The position numbers and the translations under genes were made by a program. 64,000 bases of DNA, from assembly GCF_013340935.1 (NCBI RefSeq), contig NZ_WHOS01000034.1:1-64000 (forward strand), given 5' to 3'. Under the pieces are notes generated by a model. That model saw only the letters and a program-made list of their open reading frames with translations. It did no database searches and was not told the DNA's origin. The DNA is from Azospirillum melinis (GTDB taxonomy: Bacteria > Pseudomonadota > Alphaproteobacteria > Azospirillales > Azospirillaceae). Within the stretch, counting starts at the first letter, position 1; the number at the start of each line of letters is the position of its first letter. Shown one piece after another: positions 45,139 through 54,224 of the stretch.

Positions 45139-46077
45139 GTGGCCGAGGCTGCAAGGCAGGCCGCGGGGCGAGGTGCGCCGCCGGTGGGGGAGGGCTGCAT
45201 CGTCGCGGCGACCGCCGCCTCGATGATCCTCCACGCCACCGTGGCTGCATGGCTTCTGATCCCCACGGCAGTTCCCAGCGCCAAGCCAGCGGTTGGTCCG
45301 GATGTCATCGCCGTCGATCTGGTGATGGAAGAGCCGGCGGTGGCGGAGGCCTCCGAAGCCACCGCCGGCCTCTCCGCATCGGCTCCCGAACCATTGCCCG
45401 CAATGCCCGAGCCGGTGAGGCCGGAACTCCCGATTCCACCCCCGTCCTCCTTCACACCAGAGCCGCTATCAGAGCCGGCTGCGGCCGTGCCTGAACCGTC
45501 ACCGGACCTTCAGCACTTACCTCCGGTCGTACCGGTACCGGAACCGCCGGTCTTTCCTCCACCGGTGCAGGAGCCCGCTGCAGCGGATTCTTCCGCCCTC
45601 CCGCCGTCCCCACCTCCTGCGCCACCTCGTCCGTCCACGGCGCCGTCGCGCAAACCCCGGACACCGGCGGTGGCCGCGCTTCCGAAGCCGACGACGGCAG
45701 GCACGCCTTCTCCTGCCGCAGCAACGCCCACCGCAGCGGCGGGGCTACCGTTATCGGCCCCACCCACTCCCCCATCCACATCGTCCAGCGTCACGGCCGA
45801 CTACGCCGCGACGGTCAACGGGCGCCTTGAACGGGCCAAGACCTATCCGCGGCTGGCCCGCATGCGGAGGGAAGAGGGAACGGTGCAGGTTCGTTTCACT
45901 CTTGCCCGCGACGGCACGGTCACGGCCTGCACCGTGACCGGCGGTTCCGGCCACGACCTGCTCGATGTTGAAGCCTGCGCTTTGGTGTATCGGGCCTCTC
46001 CGATGCCGCCTCCTCCCGATGCCGGACCCGGCGGCCGGTTGGACATGGCGGTGCCGATCCGCTTTTCGCTGAATTGA
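45139..46077 (+). CDS. tonB: TonB energy-transducing protein
   Basis: A 312-residue protein from a GTG start 3 nt after the receptor stop. An N-terminal membrane anchor (GCIVAATAASMILHATVAAW) precedes a long Pro/Ala-rich spacer (about residues 65-215; many PEP and PPP repeats). The C-terminal TonB domain starts YAATVNGRLERAKTYPRLAR and has EGTVQVRFTLARDGTV and SGHDLLDVEACALVYRASP. It transmits proton-motive force to the receptor encoded upstream, and perhaps also to the siderophore receptor at 55.6 kb. No exbBD genes are in the window. Confidence 0.92.
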   Translation: MAEAARQAAGRGAPPVGEGCIVAATAASMILHATVAAWLLIPTAVPSAKPAVGPDVIAVDLVMEEPAVAEASEATAGLSASAPEPLPAMPEPVRPELPIPPPSSFTPEPLSEPAAAVPEPSPDLQHLPPVVPVPEPPVFPPPVQEPAAADSSALPPSPPPAPPRPSTAPSRKPRTPAVAALPKPTTAGTPSPAAATPTAAAGLPLSAPPTPPSTSSSVTADYAATVNGRLERAKTYPRLARMRREEGTVQVRFTLARDGTVTACTVTGGSGHDLLDVEACALVYRASPMPPPPDAGPGGRLDMAVPIRFSLN

Positions 46078-46119
46078 CCGCTAACGGTTCCAGCGTTGAC
46101 AGGCCCGCGGTCTGCCTCT

Positions 46120-46340
46120 ATCACGGCAGGCATTGTCGGCGGTTCTCCCAGGTGCAAGCCGGGAGATTAAAAGGGAACGACGGAAGCGACAGGCGTCCAA
46201 GCCTGCTGCAAGCCGTGGCTGTCCCCGCAACTGTGAGCGGCGAGTCGGCGCCAAAAAGCCACTGACCGGAGGTCCATGACCCCGATCGGGAAGGCGGTGC
46301 CGGATGACGACCCGCGAGCCAGGAGACCTGCCTCCGACAG
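46120..46340 (+). promoter_or_regulatory. Cobalamin (AdoCbl) riboswitch
   Basis: Conserved elements appear in the right order: CCCAGGTGCAAGCCGGGAG, AAAGGGAA, the long box GTGGCTGTCCCCGCAACTGT, AGTCGG, GCCACTG, CGGGAAGG and the 3' GCGAGCCAGGAGACCTGCC. A P1-type pairing between GGCAGG (46124) and CCTGCC (46327) closes it. Such elements normally repress btuB or btuFCD when B12 is plentiful. Here the switch stands before a scarred btuB/btuC junction. Confidence 0.92.
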
Positions 46341-46632
46341 CGTCACTCTGCCTTCGATCGGGGTGTGTCGAAGGTGCGGAAACCCGTCGTGGTGACGCGT
46401 CCATTGGCGTTGCCGCGGCCGGATTCCGGGAAGATTAATCCTCCTTGAAGCCTGTCGCAGGTGAATGGTTCTCCAGACGCGGGGCCTCGCGTCGTGGCGT
46501 CCGTTCGGCAACGCCCGTTCAACGGCTTCGGTCTCCGGAGCCGGCATGGATGTGTGGCCCCGGACGGGCGGCTTTGCGGCCGCACCGCTTGTCCGAACGC
46601 GCCTCCATGCCTGCAGCAGGACGTGGCAGAGC

Positions 46633-46803
46633 ATGCCGACAAGCCGTTCCACCAAGTATTTCCAACTTCGATTCGCCATGGCCAGTTTTGGGGCCGCTCT
46701 CGGGGTTGCTGCCGGCGCGGTCACCGCATCGGCGGACGACCTCCGACTTGCCCCTCTGGAGATCATGGCGCCAAAGGATGTGGCGGTGCCGCAGGAGCAA
46801 CCC
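46633..46803 (+). pseudogene. Truncated btuB-like receptor start
   Basis: A signal peptide-like start (QLRFAMASFGAALGVAAGAV, then TASADDLRLAPLEIM) followed by APKDVAVPQEQP, the mature N-terminus expected of a TonB-dependent cobalamin receptor. Homology stops at about 46800, where the sequence switches to another frame holding the C-terminal half of a BtuC permease. About 57 codons remain. The riboswitch just upstream supports the btuB assignment. Confidence 0.6.
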
Positions 46804-47287
46804 CTATGCCGTCACCGAGATGCTGCTGTGGCTGATGGGATCGCTGAAGGACCGGACACCGGCCGACGCGCTCACCGCCTTTCCCTTCATCCTGGCCGGC
46901 GGCGGCCTGCTGCTCGCCACCGGCCGCGGGCTAGATGGCCTGGCCCTGGGCGAGGATGCCGCCCGCAGCCTGGGGATCGATCTGGCCCGGTTGCGGCTGG
47001 CCGTCGTCGGCGGCAGCGCCGCGGCGGTCGGGGCGTCGGTGGCGGTTTCTGGCTCGATTGGCTTCGTCGGGCTGGTGGTGCCGCATCTGCTGCGCCCGCT
47101 GGTCGGGCATGAGCCCGGGCGCCTGCTGCTGCCGAGTGCGCTGGGCGGAGCGGTGCTGGTGACGCTGGCCGATCTGGCGTCCCGCCTGATCCCCACGGCG
47201 CAGGAGGTGATGCTGGGCGTCCTCACCGCGCTGGTCGGCGCGCCCTTCTTCTTCCTCATCCTGCGCGTTCGTCGGGAGGCATGGTGA
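46804..47287 (+). pseudogene. btuC: C-terminal half of a BtuC/FecCD-type permease
   Basis: The frame from about 46804 reads NPYAVTEMLLWLMGSLKDRT, GLALGEDAARSLGIDLARLR, GSIGFVGLVVPHLLRPLVGH and PTAQEVMLGVLTALVGAPFF, the last 160 residues of FecCD-family permeases. The first half (about 170 residues, membrane helices 1-5) is absent. The stop overlaps the start of the ATPase gene. The junction with the btuB start at 46800 points to a deletion that removed most of btuB, any btuF, and the front of btuC. Confidence 0.8.
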
Positions 47288-48084
47288 CGATGCTGTCCGC
47301 TTCCGCAATCACCCTGCATCTGGGCGGGCGGCCGATCCTGGACGGCGCCGGCTTCACCGCCCGGCGCGGCGCCGTCACCGGCCTGATCGGGCCGAACGGC
47401 GTCGGCAAGTCCAGCCTTCTCCGGGCGGTCGCCGGCCTGCTGCCTCATGGCGGCGACATCCGATTCGAGGGGCAGCCGCTGCCTGCCGACAGCAGAGCCC
47501 GGGCGCGCCTGCTCGGCTATCTCCCGCAAGGCCACCACGTCCATTGGCCGTTGAGCGTCCGCCGCACGGTGGCGCTCGGGCGGCTGCCGCATCTCGGTCC
47601 GCTCGGCCGACCGGGACGGGTGGATGACGACATCGTCGAGCGGGTCATGGCGGCGACGGGCGTCGCCAAGCTTGCGGCACGTACGGTACCGACCCTGTCG
47701 GGCGGCGAGCGGGCGCGCGTGATGCTGGCGAGGGTCCTGGCGACGGACGCCCCGGTCCTGCTTGCCGACGAGCCGACGGCGGCCCTCGATCCCGGCCATC
47801 AGCTCCGGATCATGATGCTGCTGCGGGCCGAAGCGGTCGAGCAGCACCGTGCCGTCGTCGTCGTGCTCCACGACCTGTCGCTGGCTGCCCGCTGCTGCGA
47901 CGATCTCGTCCTGCTGATGCCGGACCGGCGCGTGATTGCGGCAGACGTGGCGACCGTTCTGACGTCCTCCCTGCTGCGTGAGGCCTATGGCGTGTCCTTC
48001 GCCGTGACACGGGCCGCCGGCATCCCGGTGGTGCTTCCCCAATACCCGACCTCGATACCCGACATGACCCAATCCGGAGACTGA
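47281..48084 (+). CDS. btuD: BtuD-like ABC transporter ATPase
   Basis: A 267-residue ATPase. Start at 47281 overlaps the permease stop. Walker A GPNGVGKSS, Q-loop GYLPQGHHVHW, signature LSGGERARVMLARVL, Walker B VLLADEPTAALDPGH and the switch His in VVVLHDLSLAARCCD are all intact. Similarity is to the heme/B12/siderophore importer ATPases. With its permease truncated it has no complete partner here, so it is probably an orphan. Confidence 0.88.
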   Translation: MVTMLSASAITLHLGGRPILDGAGFTARRGAVTGLIGPNGVGKSSLLRAVAGLLPHGGDIRFEGQPLPADSRARARLLGYLPQGHHVHWPLSVRRTVALGRLPHLGPLGRPGRVDDDIVERVMAATGVAKLAARTVPTLSGGERARVMLARVLATDAPVLLADEPTAALDPGHQLRIMMLLRAEAVEQHRAVVVVLHDLSLAARCCDDLVLLMPDRRVIAADVATVLTSSLLREAYGVSFAVTRAAGIPVVLPQYPTSIPDMTQSGD

Positions 48085-48090
48085 CCAGCC

Positions 48091-48486
48091 ATGCCCATCG
48101 ACGTGATCGTCTGCGAAACCTGCCGCCAGCCCGGCCCCGGGGCCGCGGCGGACCTTGGGGCGGACCCGCAGCCCGGATGGACCGGAGCGATGTTCGCGGC
48201 CCTGCTTGAGGGTGTTCTCGCATCCACCGGCGCCGAGAATGTCCGCGTCGGCACCATGCGCTGTCTTATGAGCTGCCGACGGCCCTGCGTCGTCCACATC
48301 CGCTCGTCGGGGCGCATGGGCTACGTTCTCGGCGACCTGCCGCCGGAGCGCTCGGCTGTCGAGGCGCTCGTCGGTTATCTTCTGGCCTATGGCGCGACCG
48401 ACGATGGGATCGTTGCGTACAGGGACTGGCCGGACGGCGTCAAAGGGCGCTTCGTCGCCCGCGTGCCCGCGCCGTCCGATCAATGA
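48091..48486 (+). CDS. DUF1636 family metal-binding protein
   Basis: A 131-residue protein 6 nt after the ATPase. DUF1636 marks: IDVIVCETCRQPG at the start (CxxC) and GTMRCLMSCRRPCVVHIRSS in the middle; these Cys suit a thioredoxin-like [2Fe-2S] or metal site. Such proteins often lie next to cobalamin uptake or biosynthesis genes, which fits the riboswitch upstream. Function is unknown. Confidence 0.85.
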   Translation: MPIDVIVCETCRQPGPGAAADLGADPQPGWTGAMFAALLEGVLASTGAENVRVGTMRCLMSCRRPCVVHIRSSGRMGYVLGDLPPERSAVEALVGYLLAYGATDDGIVAYRDWPDGVKGRFVARVPAPSDQ

Positions 48487-48624
48487 CCTGCCTGCCGCCC
48501 CGGCCACCGACGCGGCCGCTGCCTTGCATTCCACGGCCGGTCTTCGGATCGACATCCGGACGCGTCCCTTGCGCGGCTACGCCACTTCTTCCGACTAAAG
48601 CGCGATGATCGGAAGCCGGCACGT

Positions 48625-50067
48625 TTAAGAGGGACCGGCATGCCCATGGGCTGTGCGGGAGGCCGCCAGGGCGGCCTCCGACAACCGATGCAACGTGCGT
48701 CTCCGCACCGCTGGCGAGGCATGGCGCACAGCCAACCACTCGGGGCTTGAAAGAATCGCTTCCGCCAGATGCCGGTAATGGGCGGCATCCTGCAACCCGA
48801 GTGCCTGCGATGTGGATGGCGGGGTGCCCTGTGTCTTTCCAGGAAACGGCTTGCGCGCAACTGGCCCCCCTGCCTTCTGGCGTGGAACGGAGGCTTTCCG
48901 GCCATGGTGGGCCGCCCGCCTCACAGACGTCTCATCAGCGATCTTTTCCAACCGCTGCCGCAGAAGCTCCGGCCACTCCGCGCTCCGAGCAACCAGCCAT
49001 GCCCTTTGGTGCTCACCGAGCCAGCGGTACAGCCAATCCAGAGAGGCGGTCCACCGGTAAGATCCGATCCAAGACTCCGAAACCAGAGCACTGGCTTCCT
49101 CATCCAGCAGAAGGGAGATCACGGCGGCCAACAGGCTTCGACGCCGCGCCGGCGGCACGCAGCATGCCCAGTATTGCAGGTCGATTCTTGATCTGAACTT
49201 ACCAGACAATGGAAAGGCGGCACTGTCGAATGCATTGATCGCATGTTCGCGAGGGTAGGCGCCCTGGCCGGCCATCAGCGCCACAATCAGGTCCTCGGTC
49301 GCTGCAATGAACCCCGCTGGGCGCGATAGCCCCATCCATCGAGCCGTGGGTGTCCGGTGGTTCAGCGCCCGACAAAGGTCCGTCTCGAAGGCCATGACCA
49401 CACTCCACGCGTGATCGATCAGGATGTTGCCGGTGCTCGTGCTGGCGGCAGCATCCTTGGGACCTGCCGCCGCATACTCATCAAGCGGGCGGCCGCAGTC
49501 TCCACAAGACAGTCGGGTTCCGCCATCGGACGGCACAAACCGGAGGGTGCTGGCCGTTTGACAGAATGGACAGAGATGACGCAACGGCAGGTGATGTCGA
49601 TGACAAAAGCCAACCGCCGCATACGCCCAATGACGACGCAGGTACGTATGCCGGCCGGCGGCGCGATCTTCGCTCAGGCAGAGATCGCACCACCCGGGAG
49701 CCAGAGCATCGGCATAGCGCTCGGTTCCGTTGATCGGATCCAGAGCGCCCCAATCCCAGGCGTACCAATGCCGCGGCCAAGTCGGGTTGGCCGTCTTCAG
49801 AGCAAGGGTCGAAAGACGTTCGACGGGAAGCCGGGCTGCCGAGGCAAGCGCGGCAATTTCTTGGTGAGTCGGCCGGTAATCCAGACCGTTCATAGTCAGG
49901 ATGGCTTCCGTATCGTCACCCAGCGTGGTCAGGATACCCCGCAAGTCACCGCCGTCGAGGTCGTACCGGCAAGCGACCCGCAACAGCCACGACGACAGCA
50001 GCTCGTCGTCCATCGGCCGGGGGGCGAGCGGCAGCACCGTCGACGCCAAGATGGAGCCAACTGTCAT
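48625..50067 (-). CDS. tniQ: TniQ-family transposition protein
   Basis: A 480-residue TniQ. N-terminal TniQ domain: LAPRPMDDELLSSWLLRVAC. Zinc-finger ligands follow in WCDLCLSEDRAAGRHTYLRR, FCHRHHLPLRHLCPFC and LSCGDCGRPL. The C-terminal half is helical and Arg-rich. TniQ is the target-selection adaptor of Tn5053/Tn402-type and Tn7-like elements. It starts 3 nt after the tniB stop and is the last of tniA-tniB-tniQ. It appears intact although tniA and tniB are not. Confidence 0.9.
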   Translation of the reverse strand: MTVGSILASTVLPLAPRPMDDELLSSWLLRVACRYDLDGGDLRGILTTLGDDTEAILTMNGLDYRPTHQEIAALASAARLPVERLSTLALKTANPTWPRHWYAWDWGALDPINGTERYADALAPGWCDLCLSEDRAAGRHTYLRRHWAYAAVGFCHRHHLPLRHLCPFCQTASTLRFVPSDGGTRLSCGDCGRPLDEYAAAGPKDAAASTSTGNILIDHAWSVVMAFETDLCRALNHRTPTARWMGLSRPAGFIAATEDLIVALMAGQGAYPREHAINAFDSAAFPLSGKFRSRIDLQYWACCVPPARRRSLLAAVISLLLDEEASALVSESWIGSYRWTASLDWLYRWLGEHQRAWLVARSAEWPELLRQRLEKIADETSVRRAAHHGRKASVPRQKAGGPVARKPFPGKTQGTPPSTSQALGLQDAAHYRHLAEAILSSPEWLAVRHASPAVRRRTLHRLSEAALAASRTAHGHAGPS

Positions 50068-50070
50068 CGC

Positions 50071-50997
50071 CTACACCGTTACCGAAGTCTTCCGTCCCAT
50101 GCCGCGTTGCGCCTTGACGGTCATGGAAACCAGCGGAAGCACGAGATCTTCGGCAGTGAAACTCTCTTCATCGATCATCTCCCGGCCCCCTCGGATCGCC
50201 GAGATCGCCACGGTTTCGATCAGCCGGAAGACACGCACCGTGATTCCATCCGTCATCGACAGCACGCGCCGGCTGACGGAGGCGCTGCTGAGGGACGACC
50301 GTTGCCGCAACGGCAGGATTGCCGCGAGGCTGGCAAGCAGGTCGCGGAATGCTTGATCGTCCCGCCAATGCGTCAACTCAAGCGCATCGAACCGATCGGC
50401 AAGCTGCTGATCCGTCAGCAACGCCATCCTAGCCTCGTCGGTGCCGGCGCAGACCAAGGGGATGCGCAGATCATTGGTCAGGAACCGCAGCGTGTTCAGG
50501 AAAATCCGCTGTTGACGGTAGGTGCCGGCCAGCATGGCATGCACCTCGTCGATGACCAGCAGCCAGGCGTTTATTTCACCCAAGAGACGCCTGCACAGGT
50601 TGCGAGCGCCACGCACAGTTCCCGCTCGCCGTTGCGGCACGCCGAGAGCGGTCAGCAGTTCGTCGTAGAAATCCCCCTCGTCCGGCTGGGTCGGCATCTG
50701 AAACGCCACCACTGGCATGGTCGTCACCCCCGTTCCCTCGTTGAAGACCGCTGGGTGGTCCCGCACGAACTTGCGAATGATCTTTGTCTTGCCCATGCCG
50801 ACATCACCGAAGAGCAGCAGACATGGCATGCGATCCCGCTTCGGTTAGGTAAGCAGGTCTTCGAGCTTACCGAGCGCCGCTTCTGCCCTCCGGTGGTTGA
50901 TCCAGCGGTCGGCCCGGATCCATTCGATGCGTTCATGGTCGGCAAGGCACGCGTATTCGCGATAGGCCGGATGAAGGTGTTCGAAGCCCTCGCTCAT
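50071..50997 (-). pseudogene. tniB: TniB ATPase with in-frame TAA stop
   Basis: The frame from ATG 50997 (overlapping the tniA stop as ATGA) reads a normal TniB N-terminus (HPAYREYACLADHERIEWIR; WINHRRAEAALGKLEDLLT), then TAA at 50847-50845, then PKRDRMPCLLLFGDVGMGKT. Walker A is GDVGMGKT, Walker B WLLVIDEVHAM, and AGTDEAR is the sensor. A single base change (TAC or TAT to TAA) explains the stop. Translation could restart at Met 50829, giving 252 residues with the ATPase core but no N-terminal domain. Confidence 0.82.
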
Positions 50998-52696
50998 GAC
51001 CATTCCTCCACATCGTAGGGCAACAGGGGCCGATCGGTCGGCGGACCGTCGTCGGCGGGCGAGGGTGGTGAAGGCTCCGTCCGCTCCGGCATTGCGCTCG
51101 CCGCCTCAGACCCGGCGAGTGCATAAGCGGTACGTTGCACCGCTTGTCGGGCGGCTTTGGTTCGTGCCGCAGCCTCGGCGACGAGCATTCGTTGGGCCTC
51201 GATTGCGTCGAAGATCATGGCCTCGTCGCCGGACCTGCGCCCCCGTTCCCGCAGCACCCGCATCGCCTCCAGGTGCTCCCAGCGTGTGATGCGCGGCCGG
51301 CGCAGATCGCGGTAGCGGATCGGCCAGTGCTTTCCATCGGGAGCCTGGAGAAACACCCGCGACAAATCGCGTGGGTCATATTTGACCGGCATCCGGGAGT
51401 CCGTTTGTCCGGCCCATACGCTCAAAATGCTGTCCCAGTAGTGGATGTTAAATATCCGGATGCCCTCCCGCGTCACCTTCCGCTTCTCGAACGGCAGGAA
51501 ATCGTACAGGAATCGCTCCGGGTCGGCCGGATGACGCACCGGGGTGGGCCGCCGGGCAACGGCGTCCTCCCATGCCGTCATTGGCGGAAGCTGAAGGGTG
51601 CTGTGAATGCTGGCGTGGTAGACGCCCACGATTTGAATGGCGAGCCACGTCTCCAACTCCGACAGCGTCATAACCGCCGTCTTCTCCGGGTCGTAGTCGC
51701 CCTTCTCGTCGATGTTCGAGAAGGTGGTTCCCGGCAGCAGATGGACGGCGCCCATCATTGTCCCGATCAACCGCTCGATGTGGCCCCGAAATGCGGGGTC
51801 GCCGGCGGCCGATACTGTTGCTCGATGCCATACTCCCGACAGCCGCGCTCCAGAGCCTTCGAATGGAAGTCTTTCCCGTTGTCCATGTGCACGGTTTCCG
51901 GAAGCCCCGCGACCGGCCAAGGTGCCGACACCCCACGTTCCGCAAGCCAATCCACCTTCGGTAGCACAGCGTGCCGCATGGCCATGGCGACTGAAGTCGC
52001 CGACGGAGCCTCCAGGGTCAGATAGAACCCCACGACCATCCGGCTTGCGACATCGATGATCAACGTCAGCCAGGGGCGCCCAAGGGGCAGTCGGTACATC
52101 TCGTCGAGGACCATGACATCGACCCGCGTGTGGTCGATCTGGACGACCTGGAGCGCGTGATCCGATACATACTCGCCGAAGACGGGGCGGAACCGGTCAC
52201 GGGCCGCTTTCGGTCCCTCCCGCGCCTTCACCAGAGCTTTCCGGCCCTGCCGATCAATGCGGACACGCAAAGCCTTCACCGATGGCGTCGAAAGGCTCCG
52301 CGCCTTGCACTCGTGCTCGATGTGCCGCCGCAACCCGGCCACCGTGGGATGCTGGCGTGTCATGTAATAATCGCGGATTGCCGATTCGATTACGCTCTCG
52401 ATCTCCGGCTCCAGGCAACGGAACCCTCGGGCCGGACCCGGCTTCGGCGGAATCAAGGCGCTTGTCACCGGCTTCTCGCGATAGAGCGCCACGAGCGCAT
52501 AGATGCGGCTCCGCTTAAGCCCTAATATGGCAGCGGCATCGCCGACCTCCGCCCGCGTCAAACGCTCTCGCTCTGCCAGCGGCCGTACGACGCGCTCCCG
52601 GCGCACCGCCTCGTGCCACTCTTCGTCGATGGCCGATTGATGATTGGGTTTGCTCTGCGGCATGACCGCCACCGTGACGATGTTCTGTATCGACAT
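50994..52696 (-). pseudogene. tniA: TniA DDE transposase, frameshifted before the catalytic Glu
   Basis: From ATG 52696 the first frame encodes the HTH region (RLTRAEVGDAAAILGLKRSR), the first Asp (VVQIDHTRVDVMVLDEMYRL) and the second (VHMDNGKDFHSKALERG), but derails at PPATPHF. The next frame continues with RGHIERLIGTMMGAVHLLPG, which holds the Glu, and Mu-type C-terminal beta-barrel sequence (NIHYWDSILSVWAG; KYDPRDLSRVFLQ). One C is missing at about 51787. The frameshift separates Asp-Asp from Glu, so no active transposase is made. Confidence 0.88.
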
Positions 52697-52701
52697 CGTC
52701 C

Positions 52702-52813
52702 GGTGATCCTGGACATCAATCCGGGGATCTTGGTTTATTTTCCACCGATCCTGGGAAACGCGGAAGATTTGAAATTGCTTGAACCTGAGTCCAGCGATCC
52801 CGGAAAATCGACA
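52702..52813 (-). repeat. TniABQ transposon terminus with repeated TniA-type sites
   Basis: Read inward on the minus strand the end starts TGTCGATTTTCCGGGATCGC, with the 5'-TGTCG typical of Tn5053/Tn402 termini. GATCCTGG-type cores recur on the plus strand at 52705, 52726 (GATCTTGG), 52747 and 52796 (GATCCCGG); the first three are exactly 21 bp apart. They lie between tniA and the outer edge, the usual place for transposase-binding repeats. The other transposon end was not found. Confidence 0.6.
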
Positions 52814-52841
52814 GGAGGCCCGGCGGCGCTAGGATGACGCC

Positions 52842-54224
52842 ATGCTCCCAGACCGCCCGCTGATGGCCCCGGACGCCGCCATTCCCTTCGCTCTGGTCCC
52901 GACCCTGACGCCCGCCGAGGTCGCGCGCCTGCGCACGGCCTTCGCCGCGCGTGCCATGGCGGCGCCCACCCGGCGCGCCCTGCTCGGCGACGCGCGCCTG
53001 TTCGTGGCATGGTGCGGGCAGACCGGGCGTCCGGCGATGCCAGCCAGCCGGGAAACCGTGGCGGCCTTCCTGGCCGCGGCTGCCGTCGACGGCCGCTCCT
53101 CCGCCACCCTGCGGCGCTACCGCAGCTCGCTCGCCTGGTGGCACGCCGCCGGTGGCTTCGCCAACCCATGCGCCGGGGCGGCCGTCGCGGTGCCGGTGCT
53201 CGAACCCAACCTGACCGATGCCGCGATGGCGGCGCTGCACAGCTTCATGGCCGTCGCCCAGCGCGGCTATGCCAAGGCGACCCTGCGCGCCACCGCGGCC
53301 GACATTCGGCTGTTCGCCGGCTGGTGCGGGCAGCACGGGCTGTCCTGGCTGCCGGCCGAGCCGGCGACGGTCGGGCACTACATCCGGGAACTCGGCAGCT
53401 CCCGCAAGCCAGCGACCATCGCGCGCTACCTCGCGTCGATCAGCCTGATCCACCGCGCCGCCGGGCACGCCGACCCCTGCCGGCACTGGAGCGTGACGTT
53501 GGAACGGCGCGGCCACGCGCGTGCGGTGGGCTCCGAGCGGCGGCAGGCGGCCGCCCTGACCGACGCCATGCTGGCGCCGATCCTCGACCGCCTCAATCCG
53601 GCCCAGCCCGACCGGCCGAAACCGCTGAAGCCGATCGATCTCCGCGACCGGGCGCTGCTGTTGGTCGGCCGCGACACCCTGGCCCGCGCCGACGAGCTGG
53701 TGGCGCTGCGCTGGGAGGACCTGCACTCGGTCGATCTTGCGTTGAACCCGGATGCGCAGCCGGGTGAGGCGACCATCCGCATCCGCCGCTCCAAGACCGA
53801 CCAGGACGGGGAGGGCGCCGAGGCCTGGCTGTCGGCTGAGGCCGTGGCGGCGCTCGTCGCTTGGCGGGCGGTGGCGCCGCGATGGCCGGCCGAACCGGAC
53901 GGGGAGGGGCCGCGCACCCGGGACGGGGCTTTCCTGTTCTGCCACCTGTCGCGCAGCGGGGCCGGCGAACGGATGAGCCCGGCGGCGGTGCGCCGCGTGG
54001 TGGAACGGCGCACCGGCGACGCCAACCCGCTGGCCGTCGGCTTCAGCGGCCACAGCTTGCGGGTCGGCGCCGCCCAGGACCTGCTGGCCGCCGGCGTCGA
54101 CCTGCCCGGGCTGATGCAGGCGGGGCGCTGGTCCTCACCGGTGATGCCGGCGCGCTACACAGAGCGCCTGCGGGCGACGCGGGGCGCGGTGGCCCGGGTC
54201 CGGCGGGAAAAGGAGAAAGGGTGA
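52842..54224 (+). CDS. Tyrosine recombinase with duplicated N-terminal domain
   Basis: A 460-residue recombinase. Two successive SAM-like DNA-binding modules are visible: RRALLGDARLFVAWCGQTGR ... ATLRRYRSSLAWWHAAGG (about residues 40-105), and KATLRATAADIRLFAGWCGQ ... ATIARYLASISLIHRAAGH (about 145-210). The catalytic domain has Arg in DTLARADELVALRWEDL, Lys in RRSKTDQDGE, HxxR in GHSLRVGAAQDLL, Trp in AGRWSS and the nucleophile in ARYTERL. All active-site residues are present. It lies 28 bp outside the TniABQ terminus and is divergent from tniA; a Tn3-like repeat is 160 bp downstream. Confidence 0.88.
   Translation: MLPDRPLMAPDAAIPFALVPTLTPAEVARLRTAFAARAMAAPTRRALLGDARLFVAWCGQTGRPAMPASRETVAAFLAAAAVDGRSSATLRRYRSSLAWWHAAGGFANPCAGAAVAVPVLEPNLTDAAMAALHSFMAVAQRGYAKATLRATAADIRLFAGWCGQHGLSWLPAEPATVGHYIRELGSSRKPATIARYLASISLIHRAAGHADPCRHWSVTLERRGHARAVGSERRQAAALTDAMLAPILDRLNPAQPDRPKPLKPIDLRDRALLLVGRDTLARADELVALRWEDLHSVDLALNPDAQPGEATIRIRRSKTDQDGEGAEAWLSAEAVAALVAWRAVAPRWPAEPDGEGPRTRDGAFLFCHLSRSGAGERMSPAAVRRVVERRTGDANPLAVGFSGHSLRVGAAQDLLAAGVDLPGLMQAGRWSSPVMPARYTERLRATRGAVARVRREKEKG

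Noticed and set aside
47680-47689. CGTACGGTAC inside the btuD-like gene resembles the TetR palindrome.
   Set aside because: It is within coding sequence, the flanking arms do not continue the repeat, and the match is explained by codons for Arg-Thr-Val-Pro.
48625-52813. Possible CRISPR-associated transposon because TniQ and TniB-like genes are present.
   Set aside because: No Cas genes or repeat-spacer array is visible; tniA-tniB-tniQ order and the TGTCG end are those of a plain Tn5053/Tn402-type element.
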